A stretch of DNA of 64,000 bases from Bradyrhizobium sp. SK17 (GTDB lineage Bacteria > Pseudomonadota > Alphaproteobacteria > Rhizobiales > Xanthobacteraceae). The notes under the pieces are model-generated. The model was not told where the DNA came from. It saw only the letters and a list, made by a program, of their open reading frames with translations, and did not search any database. Below are positions 34,366 through 43,289 of this stretch, in pieces. The DNA is taken from the NCBI RefSeq assembly GCF_002831585.1, contig NZ_CP025113.1:6277001-6341000 (forward strand). Reading direction: 5' to 3'. A program made the position numbers and the translations under genes. Each line of letters begins with the position of its first letter. The stretch's first letter is position 1.

Positions 34366-34821
34366 TCACTCCCCGTCCGGCGCGATGACGCCCTTGCTGA
34401 GCAGGAAGCAACCGTAGAAGCGCCGCTCGCCCGTCGCGATCACGCAATAGGCCGCCTTGGCCTTCTCGTAGAAGGCATGGCGCTCGACGCCGACCAGCGG
34501 CCAGGAGCGTCCCTCGGCGCGATCGATCGCGGCCTGCACCTCGTTCTGCACGGGAGGCACCTCCTGCGGCTGCCCCACAATCTCCATGCGGATCGCGGCA
34601 TCGTCGACGAAAGTATCGAGCGGCATCACCGAGAGAATGGCCTCGACCGCCTTGGCGGCGGTCACGTTGTCGATGCGGAGCAGTCTGCCGAGCGCGCTCT
34701 GGCGCGCGATCGAGTCGGCCGGAAAATTGGTGTCGCACACCACGAGGCGATCACCATGCCCCATCGCCCGCAGGGCATAGAGCACGTCGGCATTGAGCAG
34801 TGGATTGATGCCCTTGAGCAT
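34366..34821 (-). CDS. RbsD/FucU family sugar mutarotase
   Basis: This 151-residue protein starts at the ATG at 34821 (MLKGINPLLNADVLYALRAMG) and contains HGDRLVVCDTNFPADS, the family core. FucU and RbsD interconvert anomers or ring forms of fucose and ribose ahead of the kinase. The N terminus (LKGINPLL) is closer to FucU. It lies between the aldehyde dehydrogenase and the kinase, which fits supply of the right anomer for phosphorylation. Confidence 0.9.
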   Translation of the reverse strand: MLKGINPLLNADVLYALRAMGHGDRLVVCDTNFPADSIARQSALGRLLRIDNVTAAKAVEAILSVMPLDTFVDDAAIRMEIVGQPQEVPPVQNEVQAAIDRAEGRSWPLVGVERHAFYEKAKAAYCVIATGERRFYGCFLLSKGVIAPDGE

Positions 34822-34903
34822 GTTGCGTCCCCTCCTTTGTCTTCCAAATCGCCGAACTCTTGTGGGTTCGGGCCCCAATCGATATCACCGCAAGGTGACG
34901 TCA

Positions 34904-37288
34904 CTAGTCACCATACGGAATCCAGATGTTTTTTACTTGCACCGCATGGCGGAGCAGGATCGGTCCTTCGCTCGCAGCCCTGTCATACCAGTCGAGCGCG
35001 AGGCCGTGATCGACCAGCGTGCGCTTGAGATTGCCGATCGACAGCCGTTCCGCCGCAGCCGACGCGGCCTGCGATCCGAACACCCAGAGCGCGTCGACAT
35101 CGTCATGCTCGGCAAGCACCTTGACCAGCTCGGCGCGGTCGCCGGTGACGATGTTGAGCACGCCACCAGGCACATCAGACGTCTCGAGCACCTGGTAGAA
35201 GTCGGTCGCTGCGAGCGGATGCCGCTCGCTCGGCACCGCGACGACCCGGTTGCCCATCGCGATCAATGGCGCGACCAGGCTGATGAAGGCGAGCAGCGGC
35301 GCCTCGTCAGGACAGGCGACACCGACCACGCCGATCGGCTCGTGCATCGCGAGCGCCACGCCGCGCAGCGGCGGCGCGTGGATGGATCCTTCAAACTTGT
35401 CGGCCCAGGCGCCATAGCTGAACAGCCGCTCGATGCTCGCATCGACCTCGATGCGTGCCTTGGCGGCCGATGCGCCGGTCATGTCGGCGAGACGCCGGGC
35501 GAACTCGCCGCCGCGTGCGGACAGATTCTCGGCAAGATAATAGAGGATCTGGGCACGGTTATGCGCCGTCGCCCGCGCCCACGACTCGGCAGCGCGCGCC
35601 GCCGCCACCGCATTGCGGATGTCCTTGCGATTGCCCTCGCCGGCCTCGCCGAGCCGCCGGCCCTTCGGCGAGAGCACCGCGCGCGAGTAGTTGCCGTCCG
35701 GACGCACCTGCTTGCCGCCGACGAACAGCTTTGCGGTTCGATCGATCGGCGGCACGTCGAACCCGGCGCTGACACCGGACGCCGCCGGAAGCGGCGGTGC
35801 CTTGGCCCGCGCCTTGCGCCCGCTCCAGGCCTTCGGCTTCAGATACTCATACATCCCCTCACGGCCGCCCTCGCGGCCAAAGCCGGACTCGCGATAGCCG
35901 CCGAAGCCGACGCTGGCGTCGAACAGATTGGTGGCGTTGACCCAGACCACGCCGGCCATGAGTTTCGGCGCGATGTCGAGCGCGAGCCCGATCGTCTCGC
36001 TCCACACGCTAGCGGCAAGGCCGTAGCGCGTGTTGTTGGCGAGCATCACGGCCTCGTCCGGCGTGCGGAACGTCATCGCCACCAGCACCGGGCCGAAGAT
36101 CTCCTCGGTTGCAACCGTGGCGGACGGATGCACATTCCAAAGTAACGTCGGCGGATAGAAGCATCCTTCCGCAGGGATCGCGCCGGACGCCTGGTATTTC
36201 TCGGCGCCCTCCTTCACCCCTGTCTCGACCAGCGACTTGATCCGCTCGAGTTGCACCGGGGCGACCACCGCGCCCATGTCGATCGCCTTGTCGAGCGGCA
36301 TGCCGACGCGCAGCGTCTCCATGCGGCGGATCAGGCGCCTGCGGAAGGTTTCGGCAATGCCCTCCTGCAAGAGCAGCCGCGAGCCGGCACAGCAGACCTG
36401 GCCCTGGTTGAACCAGATCGCATCGACCACGCCTTCCACCGCGCCGTCGATATCGGCATCGTCGAACACGATGAACGGCGACTTGCCGCCGAGCTCGAGC
36501 GTCAGCGATTTGCCGGTGCCCGCGGTGGACTGACGGATCAGTCGCCCGACCTCGGTCGAGCCGGTGAAGGCGATCTTGTCGACGGGACTTTCGACCAGCA
36601 GCGCGCCGGTGGCGCCATCGCCGGTCACGACGTTCAGCACGCCCCGCGGCAGGCCGGCTTCGGCAGATAGTTCGGCGAACAACAATGCGGTAAGCGAGGT
36701 GAATTCCGCCGGCTTCAGCACCACCGTATTGCCCGCGGCCAGCGCCGGCGCGATCTTCCAGGCCAGCATCAGCAGCGGGAAATTCCACGGGATGATCTGC
36801 CCGATCACCCCGATCGGCACCTGGTCGGCGAATTCCCGCTCCTGCAACTGCGCCCAGCCGGCGTGATAGTAGAAATGGCGCGCGGCGAGCGGCACGTCGA
36901 GATCGCGGGTCTCCCGGATCGGCTTGCCGTTGTCGATCGCCTCCAGCACGGCGAACAGGCGGGCGTGACGCTGGAGCATGCGCGCCAGCGCATAGAGATG
37001 ACGCGCGCGGCCGTGACCGCCGAGCTTGGCCCATGCAGCCTGCGCGGTGCGCGCGGCACTGACCGCAGCCTCGACGTCGGCAGCAGCACCCTGTGCGATC
37101 CGCGCCAGCACCTTGCCGGTCGCGGGCTCGCTCGTCGTGAGATACTTGCCCGCATGCGGCGCGATAAACTTGCCGGCAATGAAATGGCCGAACGTGGCGC
37201 CGTGCCGCGCCAGCCAGGCGCGCGCCTCGCCGTCCGCCTCGGGCGCGGGGCCATACTCCATGGTCTCGAAATAATTTGCGACGCTCAT
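34904..37288 (-). CDS. Two-domain aldehyde dehydrogenase, ALDH16-like
   Basis: This 794-residue protein is about 1.6 times normal length for an aldehyde dehydrogenase. Residues 1-480 form a complete enzyme: IIPWNFPLLMLAWKIAPALA, FTGSTEVG, general base Glu265 in LELGGKSPFIVFDDAD and catalytic Cys299 in FNQGQVCCAGSRLL. Residues from about 515 start a second ALDH-like domain (KLFVGGKQVRPDGNYSRAV, then HEPIGVVGVACPDEAPLLAF). It ends at 794 without a catalytic cysteine block. This matches the ALDH16 family, whose second domain is non-catalytic. The start codon is one base past the deoC stop. It probably oxidises acetaldehyde made by deoC to acetate with NAD. Confidence 0.9.
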   Translation of the reverse strand: MSVANYFETMEYGPAPEADGEARAWLARHGATFGHFIAGKFIAPHAGKYLTTSEPATGKVLARIAQGAAADVEAAVSAARTAQAAWAKLGGHGRARHLYALARMLQRHARLFAVLEAIDNGKPIRETRDLDVPLAARHFYYHAGWAQLQEREFADQVPIGVIGQIIPWNFPLLMLAWKIAPALAAGNTVVLKPAEFTSLTALLFAELSAEAGLPRGVLNVVTGDGATGALLVESPVDKIAFTGSTEVGRLIRQSTAGTGKSLTLELGGKSPFIVFDDADIDGAVEGVVDAIWFNQGQVCCAGSRLLLQEGIAETFRRRLIRRMETLRVGMPLDKAIDMGAVVAPVQLERIKSLVETGVKEGAEKYQASGAIPAEGCFYPPTLLWNVHPSATVATEEIFGPVLVAMTFRTPDEAVMLANNTRYGLAASVWSETIGLALDIAPKLMAGVVWVNATNLFDASVGFGGYRESGFGREGGREGMYEYLKPKAWSGRKARAKAPPLPAASGVSAGFDVPPIDRTAKLFVGGKQVRPDGNYSRAVLSPKGRRLGEAGEGNRKDIRNAVAAARAAESWARATAHNRAQILYYLAENLSARGGEFARRLADMTGASAAKARIEVDASIERLFSYGAWADKFEGSIHAPPLRGVALAMHEPIGVVGVACPDEAPLLAFISLVAPLIAMGNRVVAVPSERHPLAATDFYQVLETSDVPGGVLNIVTGDRAELVKVLAEHDDVDALWVFGSQAASAAAERLSIGNLKRTLVDHGLALDWYDRAASEGPILLRHAVQVKNIWIPYGD

Positions 37289-37289
37289 C

Positions 37290-38312
37290 TCATCCCACGG
37301 GGTGGCGGTTGAAGGCCGAGTAGTGGCCGGTCACGTGATGCTCGAGCTGCCGCTCGATATCGGCAAGCAGGCTGGAGGCGCCGATCCGGAACAGGTCGGG
37401 CTCGAGCCAGTCGCGTCCCAATTCCTCTTTCATCAGGAACTGGTAATTGAGCACGTCCTTGGCCGTCGAGATTCCACCAGCCGGCTTGAAGCCGATCTTG
37501 TAGCCGGTGCGCTCCTGATAGACGCGGATCATCCGCAGCATCGCCAGCGTCACCGGCAGCGTCGCGTTCACGCCTTCCTTGCCGGTCGAGGTCTTGATGA
37601 AGTCGGCGCCGGCCATCATGCAGACCATCGATGCCTTGGCGACATTGCGCAGCGTCTTGAGGTCACCGGTGGCCAGGATCGTCTTCAGATGCGCGTTGTC
37701 GCAAACGGCGCGGAAATCCCGGACTTCGGCGTAAAGCGCCCGCCAATCGCCAGTCAGCACGTGCTCGCGCGTGATGACGATGTCGATCTCCTGCGCGCCG
37801 TCGCGCACCGACGCCTCGATCTCCTTCAGCTTCAGTTCATGAGGGACGAGTCCCGCCGGGAATCCGGTCGAGACCGCAGCAACCGGAATGCCGGATCCAT
37901 CGAGCGCTTCGACAGCCGCGCCGACGAACCGATGGTAGACGCAGACCGCACCGGTATGCAGTTCACGTCCGGCAAAGCCGAGCTTCTCGACAATATCGGC
38001 GCGCAGCGGCGCCTTGGCCTTGGCGCAGAGGCGCTTCACCCGTTCGGCCGTATCGTCGCCGTTGAGCGTCGTCAGGTCGATGCAGGTGATCGCCTTGAGC
38101 AGCCACGCCGCCTGCGCGTCCTTCTTGACCGTGCGCCGGCCCGGCAGGCTCGCGACCCGCCGTTCGGCGGCCGACAGATTGATCCTGATGTCGTCGACCC
38201 AATCCATCTCGAGCGCGCGGCCGCTGTTGCGCGGGAGCTGATGCTCTCCGCCAGGGGCGTGCGACTGCGCGGCGAATGCGGACGGATTCTGCATGAAGAC
38301 GCTCTGCGTCAT
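37290..38312 (-). CDS. deoC: Deoxyribose-phosphate aldolase
   Basis: This 340-residue class I aldolase splits 2-deoxyribose 5-phosphate into acetaldehyde and glyceraldehyde 3-phosphate. The Schiff-base lysine is Lys240 in ADFIKTSTGKEG, the second active-site lysine is Lys276 in GFKPAGGIST, and the Asp equivalent lies in QEIDIVI. It has about 70 residues at the N terminus beyond the short E. coli-like core, as in many alphaproteobacterial and eukaryotic versions. GAGG-like pairing is weak: GAGG lies seven bases before the ATG at 38312. A 16-codon leader frame with a stronger ribosome site ends 43 bp upstream. It is the first enzyme gene of an eight-gene minus-strand operon. Confidence 0.94.
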   Translation of the reverse strand: MTQSVFMQNPSAFAAQSHAPGGEHQLPRNSGRALEMDWVDDIRINLSAAERRVASLPGRRTVKKDAQAAWLLKAITCIDLTTLNGDDTAERVKRLCAKAKAPLRADIVEKLGFAGRELHTGAVCVYHRFVGAAVEALDGSGIPVAAVSTGFPAGLVPHELKLKEIEASVRDGAQEIDIVITREHVLTGDWRALYAEVRDFRAVCDNAHLKTILATGDLKTLRNVAKASMVCMMAGADFIKTSTGKEGVNATLPVTLAMLRMIRVYQERTGYKIGFKPAGGISTAKDVLNYQFLMKEELGRDWLEPDLFRIGASSLLADIERQLEHHVTGHYSAFNRHPVG

Positions 38313-38335
38313 GGCGGCGCCTCGGCTCCTAGCGA

Positions 38336-38357
38336 CTTGGGGTCCTCTTGGGGTCCT
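38336..38357. repeat. Tandem 11-bp repeat in the deoC leader
   Basis: CTTGGGGTCCT occurs twice head to tail, at 38336-38346 and 38347-38357. A nonamer TCCTAGCGA flanks the pair at 38327 and 38354. The repeats lie between the leader frame and the deoC ribosome site, so they would be transcribed. Recent slippage duplication or an RNA-level element are both possible. Confidence 0.6.
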
Positions 38358-38406
38358 AGCGAATCGACGAGATCGCCAGATAGACTGAATGTGCTGATCG
38401 CAACAT
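38356..38406 (-). CDS. Putative 16-residue leader peptide upstream of deoC
   Basis: On the minus strand the ATG at 38406 is preceded by GGGGAGGA at ideal distance, a stronger ribosome site than that of deoC. The frame encodes MLRSAHSVYLAISSIR and stops with TAG inside the upstream TCCTAGCGA repeat. It is out of frame with deoC. It may be a translated leader that influences downstream expression, or the start of a gene that was lost. The frame is too short to test by composition. Confidence 0.4.
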   Translation of the reverse strand: MLRSAHSVYLAISSIR

Positions 38407-38491
38407 GTGATCCTCCCCTGAACTCGCTGCTGGGTTCACCGGTTGCCGAGGACGATACCGTCCCGGCACCAGACCAGCCCGGTCGACCTGA

Positions 38492-38507
38492 TGTTATTAT
38501 TGTAACA
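38492..38507. promoter_or_regulatory. Putative DeoR operator between deoC operon and regulator gene
   Basis: TGTTA-TTATTG-TAACA is a 16-bp inverted repeat with perfect 5-bp arms. The arms and total length equal those of the E. coli DeoR operator (TGTTAGAATTCTAACA). A second palindrome, ACAA-CA-TTGT, lies at 38527-38536 and may be an additional site. Position between the divergent deoC operon and the DeoR-family gene fits autoregulation and operon control. Confidence 0.7.
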
Positions 38508-38575
38508 AAACGACGTTGATAAACTCACAACATTGTAAGATCATTGTCAATCGGATAAGCAAGCTCGGCGACAAA

Positions 38576-39370
38576 ATGGCTGACATCTCGAACGCACGAC
38601 CAAACGAAACACGCGTCCAGCGCCTGCAAAGGCTGCGCCGGGCCGTCGAATCGAGCGGTACGCTGCACCTGAAGGACGCCGCCGAGCTCCTCAAGGTGTC
38701 CGAAATGACGGTGCGCCGCGACCTTGCCGGCCCGGAGGCGACCCTCGCCCTGCTCGGCGGCTACGTCGTCAATGCGGCGTCGCCGACCGGCATCAAGTAC
38801 ACGTTCGAGCAGGAGATCGACCAGCACACCCAGGACAAGCGTCTCGCCTGTCGCGCTGCGGCCGCCTCGATCAAGGCAGGCGACACGATCTTCATCGACT
38901 GCGGCACCACGATGCAGTCGCTGGCGGATTGCCTGCCCGAGGACCTGCCGCTCTCGGTGATCTGCTATTCGATGAACGTCGCGTCGATCGTGACGCACCG
39001 GCCCGGCACGCAGGTGATGCTGATGGGCGGGCTCTATCATCCCTCGTCGCAATCCTTTGCGTCGGACGACGGGCTGTCCTACCTGCGCCGGCTTGGGATC
39101 AACAAGGCGTTCATTTCCGCCGGCGGCGTGCACTGGACCCGCGGCGCGAGCTGCTCGAATTTTCACGAGGTCGCCGTCAAGCAGGCCGTGATCGAGACCG
39201 CGATGGAGAGCACCCTGGTGATCGACGCGAGCAAGCTCGGCAGTCTCAAGTCGGCATTCTTCTCCGATATCGGCGCGTTCTCGCGGATCATCGTCGGCGG
39301 CGCGGCGTCGTCGGACATGCGCAAGCACTTCCGCAGCCTTCCGGTCGAGTACGTAACCAGCGCCATCTGA
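38576..39370 (+). CDS. DeoR-family transcriptional regulator
   Basis: This 264-residue repressor-type protein starts at the ATG at 38576 (MADISNARPNETRVQRLQRL). A TTG at 38516 would run through the putative operator and adds non-family sequence. The DeoR helix-turn-helix is ESSGTLHLKDAAELLKVSEM followed by TVRRDL, and the sugar-phosphate sensor domain includes TIFIDCGTTMQSLADCLP and ISAGGVHWTRGASCSNFHE. The DeoR sensor domain is related to ribose-5-phosphate isomerase and binds sugar phosphates, here plausibly deoxyribose 5-phosphate. It is divergent from the deoC operon and convergent with the second importer. Confidence 0.92.
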   Translation: MADISNARPNETRVQRLQRLRRAVESSGTLHLKDAAELLKVSEMTVRRDLAGPEATLALLGGYVVNAASPTGIKYTFEQEIDQHTQDKRLACRAAAASIKAGDTIFIDCGTTMQSLADCLPEDLPLSVICYSMNVASIVTHRPGTQVMLMGGLYHPSSQSFASDDGLSYLRRLGINKAFISAGGVHWTRGASCSNFHEVAVKQAVIETAMESTLVIDASKLGSLKSAFFSDIGAFSRIIVGGAASSDMRKHFRSLPVEYVTSAI

Positions 39371-39399
39371 CCCGGGCGGGGGCTGGCTCGCCCGGGTCA
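39368..39399. terminator. Putative bidirectional terminator hairpin
   Basis: TGACCCGGGCG (39368-39378) and CGCCCGGGTCA (39389-39399) form an 11-bp perfect stem with a 10-base loop. The TGA of the left arm is the stop codon of the DeoR-family gene. It lies between this gene and the convergent binding-protein gene ending at 39451. There is no U-run on either side, so it would be a non-canonical terminator. Confidence 0.55.
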
Positions 39400-39450
39400 G
39401 CTTCGTCCACGATGCACGCCGTTGCGACACCGCGCATCGCGGGCCAAAGA

Positions 39451-40602
39451 TCAGTTACAGGCAGGCTTCGCCTTGTTGCAGGCGTCGGTCAGTTCGGACG
39501 GCGGCTCCTTCTTGAACACCGTCTTGTAGGATTCCAGCACGTTCGACTGCGTCACCGGCAGCGACTGCACGCCGACCCAGGCCGGCGTTTCCTTGCCAAG
39601 CAGTGCGTTCATCATGGCCATCGCCTCCGCTACGCCCTGGTCATAGGGACGCTGCGACCCGGTCGCCTTCAAGGGGCCACCCTTGGCGATCTCGATCGCC
39701 GATTGCAGGCCGAGATCGACGGTCGTGACCGGAATGTCGATGCCCTGCGCGCGCATCGAGCTCAGCGTATCGAGCGCCGGCTGGTCCCAGACCGCGAACA
39801 CGCCCTTGACGTCGGGATTGCCGGTGAGGAAGTCGCCCGCGATCTGCGACACTTTCGGTGGATCGGTGAAGTCGACTTGCTTCATCTTGATGTCGGGCCG
39901 GTTCTTCTGCATCCACTCGCGAACGCCCTTGGTGCGCTCGTTGGTGCTGAAATAGTCGACGCCGAAATTGACGAGACCGATGGTTGCGCCCTGCGCCATG
40001 CAGGACGCCAGGATCTGCGCCGCGATCTGCCCGTTGCCGAGATTGTCCGCCGAAATCATCGAGGCATACTCCTCGGGATGCTTCAGGCCAGTCGGAATGC
40101 TGTCCATCAGCACCAGCTTGATGCCGGCCTTGGCGACCTTCTTGTAGGTCGGCGCGGTCGCGGTGAAATCGACCGGGATCGAGATGATGCCGTCCGGATG
40201 CTGCTGGATGGTGTTCTCGATGTCGGCGATCTGCTTGTCCACCTGATATTCAGCGGAGGCTACGCCCGTCACGGTCACGCCGTACTTCTTCAGCGTGTCG
40301 GTGATGCCCTGGATCTGCAGTTGCGCCCAGTCGAGGTTGACGGTCTGCATCGAGATGCCGACCTTGAAATGCTTCTCCCTGACCTTGGCGGCTTCGGCAT
40401 CCGACAGCGCCAGCACCTCGGGCGACGCGGCCTTCTCGCCATGCGGCCCCTGGCCGACGATCGACTTCGGTCCAAGCGTCGCGAGGTCGACGCCCTTGAC
40501 GCAGGTTGCCGGCACTTCGGCGCGGGCCGAGGGCGCGATCGAGATGGCCGCTGCCGCGATCAGCACGGTCAATGGCAGGGTTTGTCGCAAGATTGGCTTC
40601 AT
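39451..40602 (-). CDS. CUT2 (RbsB-type) sugar ABC importer substrate-binding protein
   Basis: This 383-residue periplasmic binding protein has a signal peptide from the ATG at 40602 (MKPILRQTLPLTVLIAAAAI, then SIAPSARA). The ribosome site is GGGAGGAA. The mature part follows the Peripla_BP_4 pattern: KVGISMQTVNLDWAQLQIQG, ADIENTIQQHPDGIISIPVD, ISADNLGNGQIAAQIL and GVFAVWDQPALDTLSSMRAQ. About 60 residues precede the usual first strand. Cysteines at the mature N terminus and C terminus (TCVK, ACNKAKPACN) may form disulfides. Its transporter partners are encoded just upstream. Confidence 0.92.
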   Translation of the reverse strand: MKPILRQTLPLTVLIAAAAISIAPSARAEVPATCVKGVDLATLGPKSIVGQGPHGEKAASPEVLALSDAEAAKVREKHFKVGISMQTVNLDWAQLQIQGITDTLKKYGVTVTGVASAEYQVDKQIADIENTIQQHPDGIISIPVDFTATAPTYKKVAKAGIKLVLMDSIPTGLKHPEEYASMISADNLGNGQIAAQILASCMAQGATIGLVNFGVDYFSTNERTKGVREWMQKNRPDIKMKQVDFTDPPKVSQIAGDFLTGNPDVKGVFAVWDQPALDTLSSMRAQGIDIPVTTVDLGLQSAIEIAKGGPLKATGSQRPYDQGVAEAMAMMNALLGKETPAWVGVQSLPVTQSNVLESYKTVFKKEPPSELTDACNKAKPACN

Positions 40603-40675
40603 TGTTTCCTCCCGTGTTTGGTCGCCGATTGACCGGAGGCCGGCGACCTTGCCCCTACACTTTCCAGATCGTGCT

Positions 40676-41668
40676 CTAGCGTTTCGTGAAGGCGACCGCG
40701 GCCACGATGATCGCCCCCTTGATGACGAGTTGCATCGGCGAGCTGACACCAAGCAGCACGAGGCCATTGTTGAGCGTGCCGATGATGAGGCTGCCGAACA
40801 GCGTTCCCAGGATGTAACCGCGGCCACCGAACAGGCTGCAACCACCGAGGATCACCGCCGCGATGACGTCGAGCTCCATGCCCTGTACGACGTCGGGCCG
40901 TGCGGCATGGGAGCGCGCGGACAGTACCAGCGCCGCGAGCCCGGCCAGCGCGCCGGTCAGCACGAAGGCCGCGGTCGTCACCCATTTGGTGTTGATGCCG
41001 GAATAGAGCGCTGCGGTCGGATTGCCGCCGACCGCATAGATGCGGCGACCGAACACATTGTAGTGCAGCAGCAGGACGCCGACGATCATCGCCGCCAGCG
41101 TCCAGGCGATCGGGACCGGAATGCCCAGGAAGGTGCCTTCGCCGAAGATCGCGAAATAGGTCTCGTTGGTGATGATGACGGGCTTGGTGTTGGTCACCAT
41201 CATCGCCAGTCCGCGCGCCATGCTCAGCGACCCAAGCGTCACCAGGAAAGACGGGATCGAGAGCTGCGTGGTCAGGATGCCATTCAGCAGCCCGACCAGC
41301 GCGCCGGTGCCGAGCCCGGCGACGGCGCCAACGATCCAACTGTTGTAGATCTGGCTCATCGCCAGCGCGGCAGCCATTCCAGACAGCGCCAACGTCGATG
41401 CGACCGAGAGATCGATCTGACGTGCGATGATGACGAACGTCATGCCGACCGCGATGATCGACACCAGCGTGGTCTGGCGTCCGATATTCAGGAAATTGTC
41501 GACCGAGAGGAACCAGGGCGACGACAGGCTGAACACGACCAGCAGCACCACGAAGGCGATGTACAGCATGTAAGGCCGCTCGCCGCGCAGCAGGTTCTGC
41601 ATGAGCTTGCGGCGTCGATCGGATCGGGTCGGCGAAGCAACGATATTCGGCGCGGTCAGTTCGGTCAT
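40676..41668 (-). CDS. CUT2 (RbsC-type) sugar ABC importer permease
   Basis: This 330-residue permease has eight to ten hydrophobic segments and the RbsC landmarks VGMTFVIIARQIDLSVASTL, VGLLNGILTTQLSIPSFLVT, LGSLSMARGLAMM, YAVGGNPTAALYSGI and AAVILGGCSLFGGRGYILGT. The ATG at 41668 overlaps the ATPase stop as ATGA, so the two are translationally coupled. It carries the sugar across the inner membrane. Confidence 0.93.
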   Translation of the reverse strand: MTELTAPNIVASPTRSDRRRKLMQNLLRGERPYMLYIAFVVLLVVFSLSSPWFLSVDNFLNIGRQTTLVSIIAVGMTFVIIARQIDLSVASTLALSGMAAALAMSQIYNSWIVGAVAGLGTGALVGLLNGILTTQLSIPSFLVTLGSLSMARGLAMMVTNTKPVIITNETYFAIFGEGTFLGIPVPIAWTLAAMIVGVLLLHYNVFGRRIYAVGGNPTAALYSGINTKWVTTAAFVLTGALAGLAALVLSARSHAARPDVVQGMELDVIAAVILGGCSLFGGRGYILGTLFGSLIIGTLNNGLVLLGVSSPMQLVIKGAIIVAAVAFTKR

Positions 41669-43245
41669 GCGGGTAGCTCTTGCAATTGGCCTTGTCCGGA
41701 AGCCTGATAGATCTGAAGGAGATGATGAAGCTCTTCGGCATCGTCGATTTCCCCGCGCACCAGCGTCTGGGCGACGCATCCGTCGACGACCACCGAGATG
41801 CGGTCGCAGAGCTCGATCAGCTCGACGAGATCCGACGAGACGATGAGGACGCCGGTGCCGTCGCGGGCGGCATTGCGGATCACACCGTAGATTTCCTCGC
41901 GGGCGCCGACGTCGACGCCGACGGTCGGTTCGTCCAGCAGCAGCACGCGCGGCCGCGGCTCATTCCATTTTCCGAACACGACCTTCTGCTGGTTGCCGCC
42001 GGACAATGTCCTGACCAGGCTGGATGTGCCCTGCGCCTTCACAGACAGCCTGGCGACCGCAGCCTCCGCACGCCGGGCGGCAGCGCTGCGCTGCATGAAG
42101 CCCCAGCGCGAGAAATGCGGAATTCGCGGCAGGGTGATGTTGCGCTCGATCGAATGGTCCAGCACCAGGCCCTGCACGTGGCGGTCTTCCGGCACCAGCG
42201 CGACGCCGTGCTCGATCGCGTCGGCCGGGCTCTTCGGCAGCCAAGACCGACCCTCGATCTCGCATCTGCCGCTCTGCATCGGCCGAAGCCCGAATATCGT
42301 CTCCAGAATTTCCGTGCGCCCGCTCCCGATCAATCCGGCGAGACCATGGATCTCTCCCTGCATCACCGACAATTCGACGGCGGACAGCCGGTCGTTGGAC
42401 ACGCCTGACAGCGACAGCGCGGGCGCTGGATTGAGCGGACGCGTTGCCGCGCGCTCGGTACGCGACGCGGCCGGCGTCAATCGATCGGTGCCGATGATGG
42501 CGTTCACCAGCCGCTTCATGTCGGTATCGGCGGTGACGAACGTCCCGGCGTTGGCACCATCGCGGAGCACGGTGACACGCTGCGAGACTTCGAAGACCTC
42601 GTTGAGCCGATGGGTCACGTAGATCACGCCGACGCCGCGGCGCGTCGCCTTCCCGATCGCATCGAACAGAATGCGGACTTCATCCGAGGTCAGCGAGGAT
42701 GTCGGCTCATCGAGGATCAACAGCCGTACCTCGCCCATCAACGCCTTGGCGATCTCCGTCATCTGGCGGTAGGCGAAGGGCAGCGAACCGACCGCCGCCC
42801 GCGTATCGAGGGGAATATCGAGCTCGCCCAGGAACGCTTCGGCCCTGGCGACCAGTTCGCGCTTCCGGACAAAGCCGAACCGCGCGCGCGGCTCGCGGCC
42901 GAGCAGCAGATTGTCGGCGACGCTGAGCGACTCGACGAGACTGAGATCCTGATAGACGACGGCGATCCCGGCCTCGCGCGATCTTGCCGGGCTGTCGAAC
43001 GCCACCGGTCGGCCGGCGATCTCGATGCTGCCGCTGTCGGCCGCATGAACACCGCTGAGGATCTTGATCAGCGTGGATTTTCCGGCCCCGTTCTCGCCCA
43101 GCAGCGCGTGCACCTCGCCGGGACGGACCTCGAGATTGACGTCGCGCAGCGCCCGCACGCCGCCAAAGCGCTTGTTGACGCCGCCGACCATCAACAGCGA
43201 CGTCGACGGCCGAGGCCCTGCCGCGATCGAACCGGACAATTCCAC
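41665..43245 (-). CDS. CUT2 (RbsA-type) sugar ABC importer ATPase, two nucleotide-binding domains
   Basis: This 526-residue protein has two ATPase modules, as in RbsA and MglA. Domain 1 has LLGENGAGKSTLIKIL and LLILDEPTSSLTSDEVR. Domain 2, from about residue 270, has a degenerate P-loop (LAGLIGSGRTEILETIFG), signature LSGGNQQKVVFGKW and LLLDEPTVGVDVGAREEIY. This is the known asymmetry of the family. The start is a GTG at 43245 very close to GGGAGG; a TTG at 43239 would be better spaced. It is the first gene of the second importer operon, 44 bp or more from the DeoR-type sites. Confidence 0.93.
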   Translation of the reverse strand: MELSGSIAAGPRPSTSLLMVGGVNKRFGGVRALRDVNLEVRPGEVHALLGENGAGKSTLIKILSGVHAADSGSIEIAGRPVAFDSPARSREAGIAVVYQDLSLVESLSVADNLLLGREPRARFGFVRKRELVARAEAFLGELDIPLDTRAAVGSLPFAYRQMTEIAKALMGEVRLLILDEPTSSLTSDEVRILFDAIGKATRRGVGVIYVTHRLNEVFEVSQRVTVLRDGANAGTFVTADTDMKRLVNAIIGTDRLTPAASRTERAATRPLNPAPALSLSGVSNDRLSAVELSVMQGEIHGLAGLIGSGRTEILETIFGLRPMQSGRCEIEGRSWLPKSPADAIEHGVALVPEDRHVQGLVLDHSIERNITLPRIPHFSRWGFMQRSAAARRAEAAVARLSVKAQGTSSLVRTLSGGNQQKVVFGKWNEPRPRVLLLDEPTVGVDVGAREEIYGVIRNAARDGTGVLIVSSDLVELIELCDRISVVVDGCVAQTLVRGEIDDAEELHHLLQIYQASGQGQLQELPA

Positions 43246-43289
43246 TTCCCTCCCGTCAGCCGCGCGACCCGCTGATGCGATGATGACAT

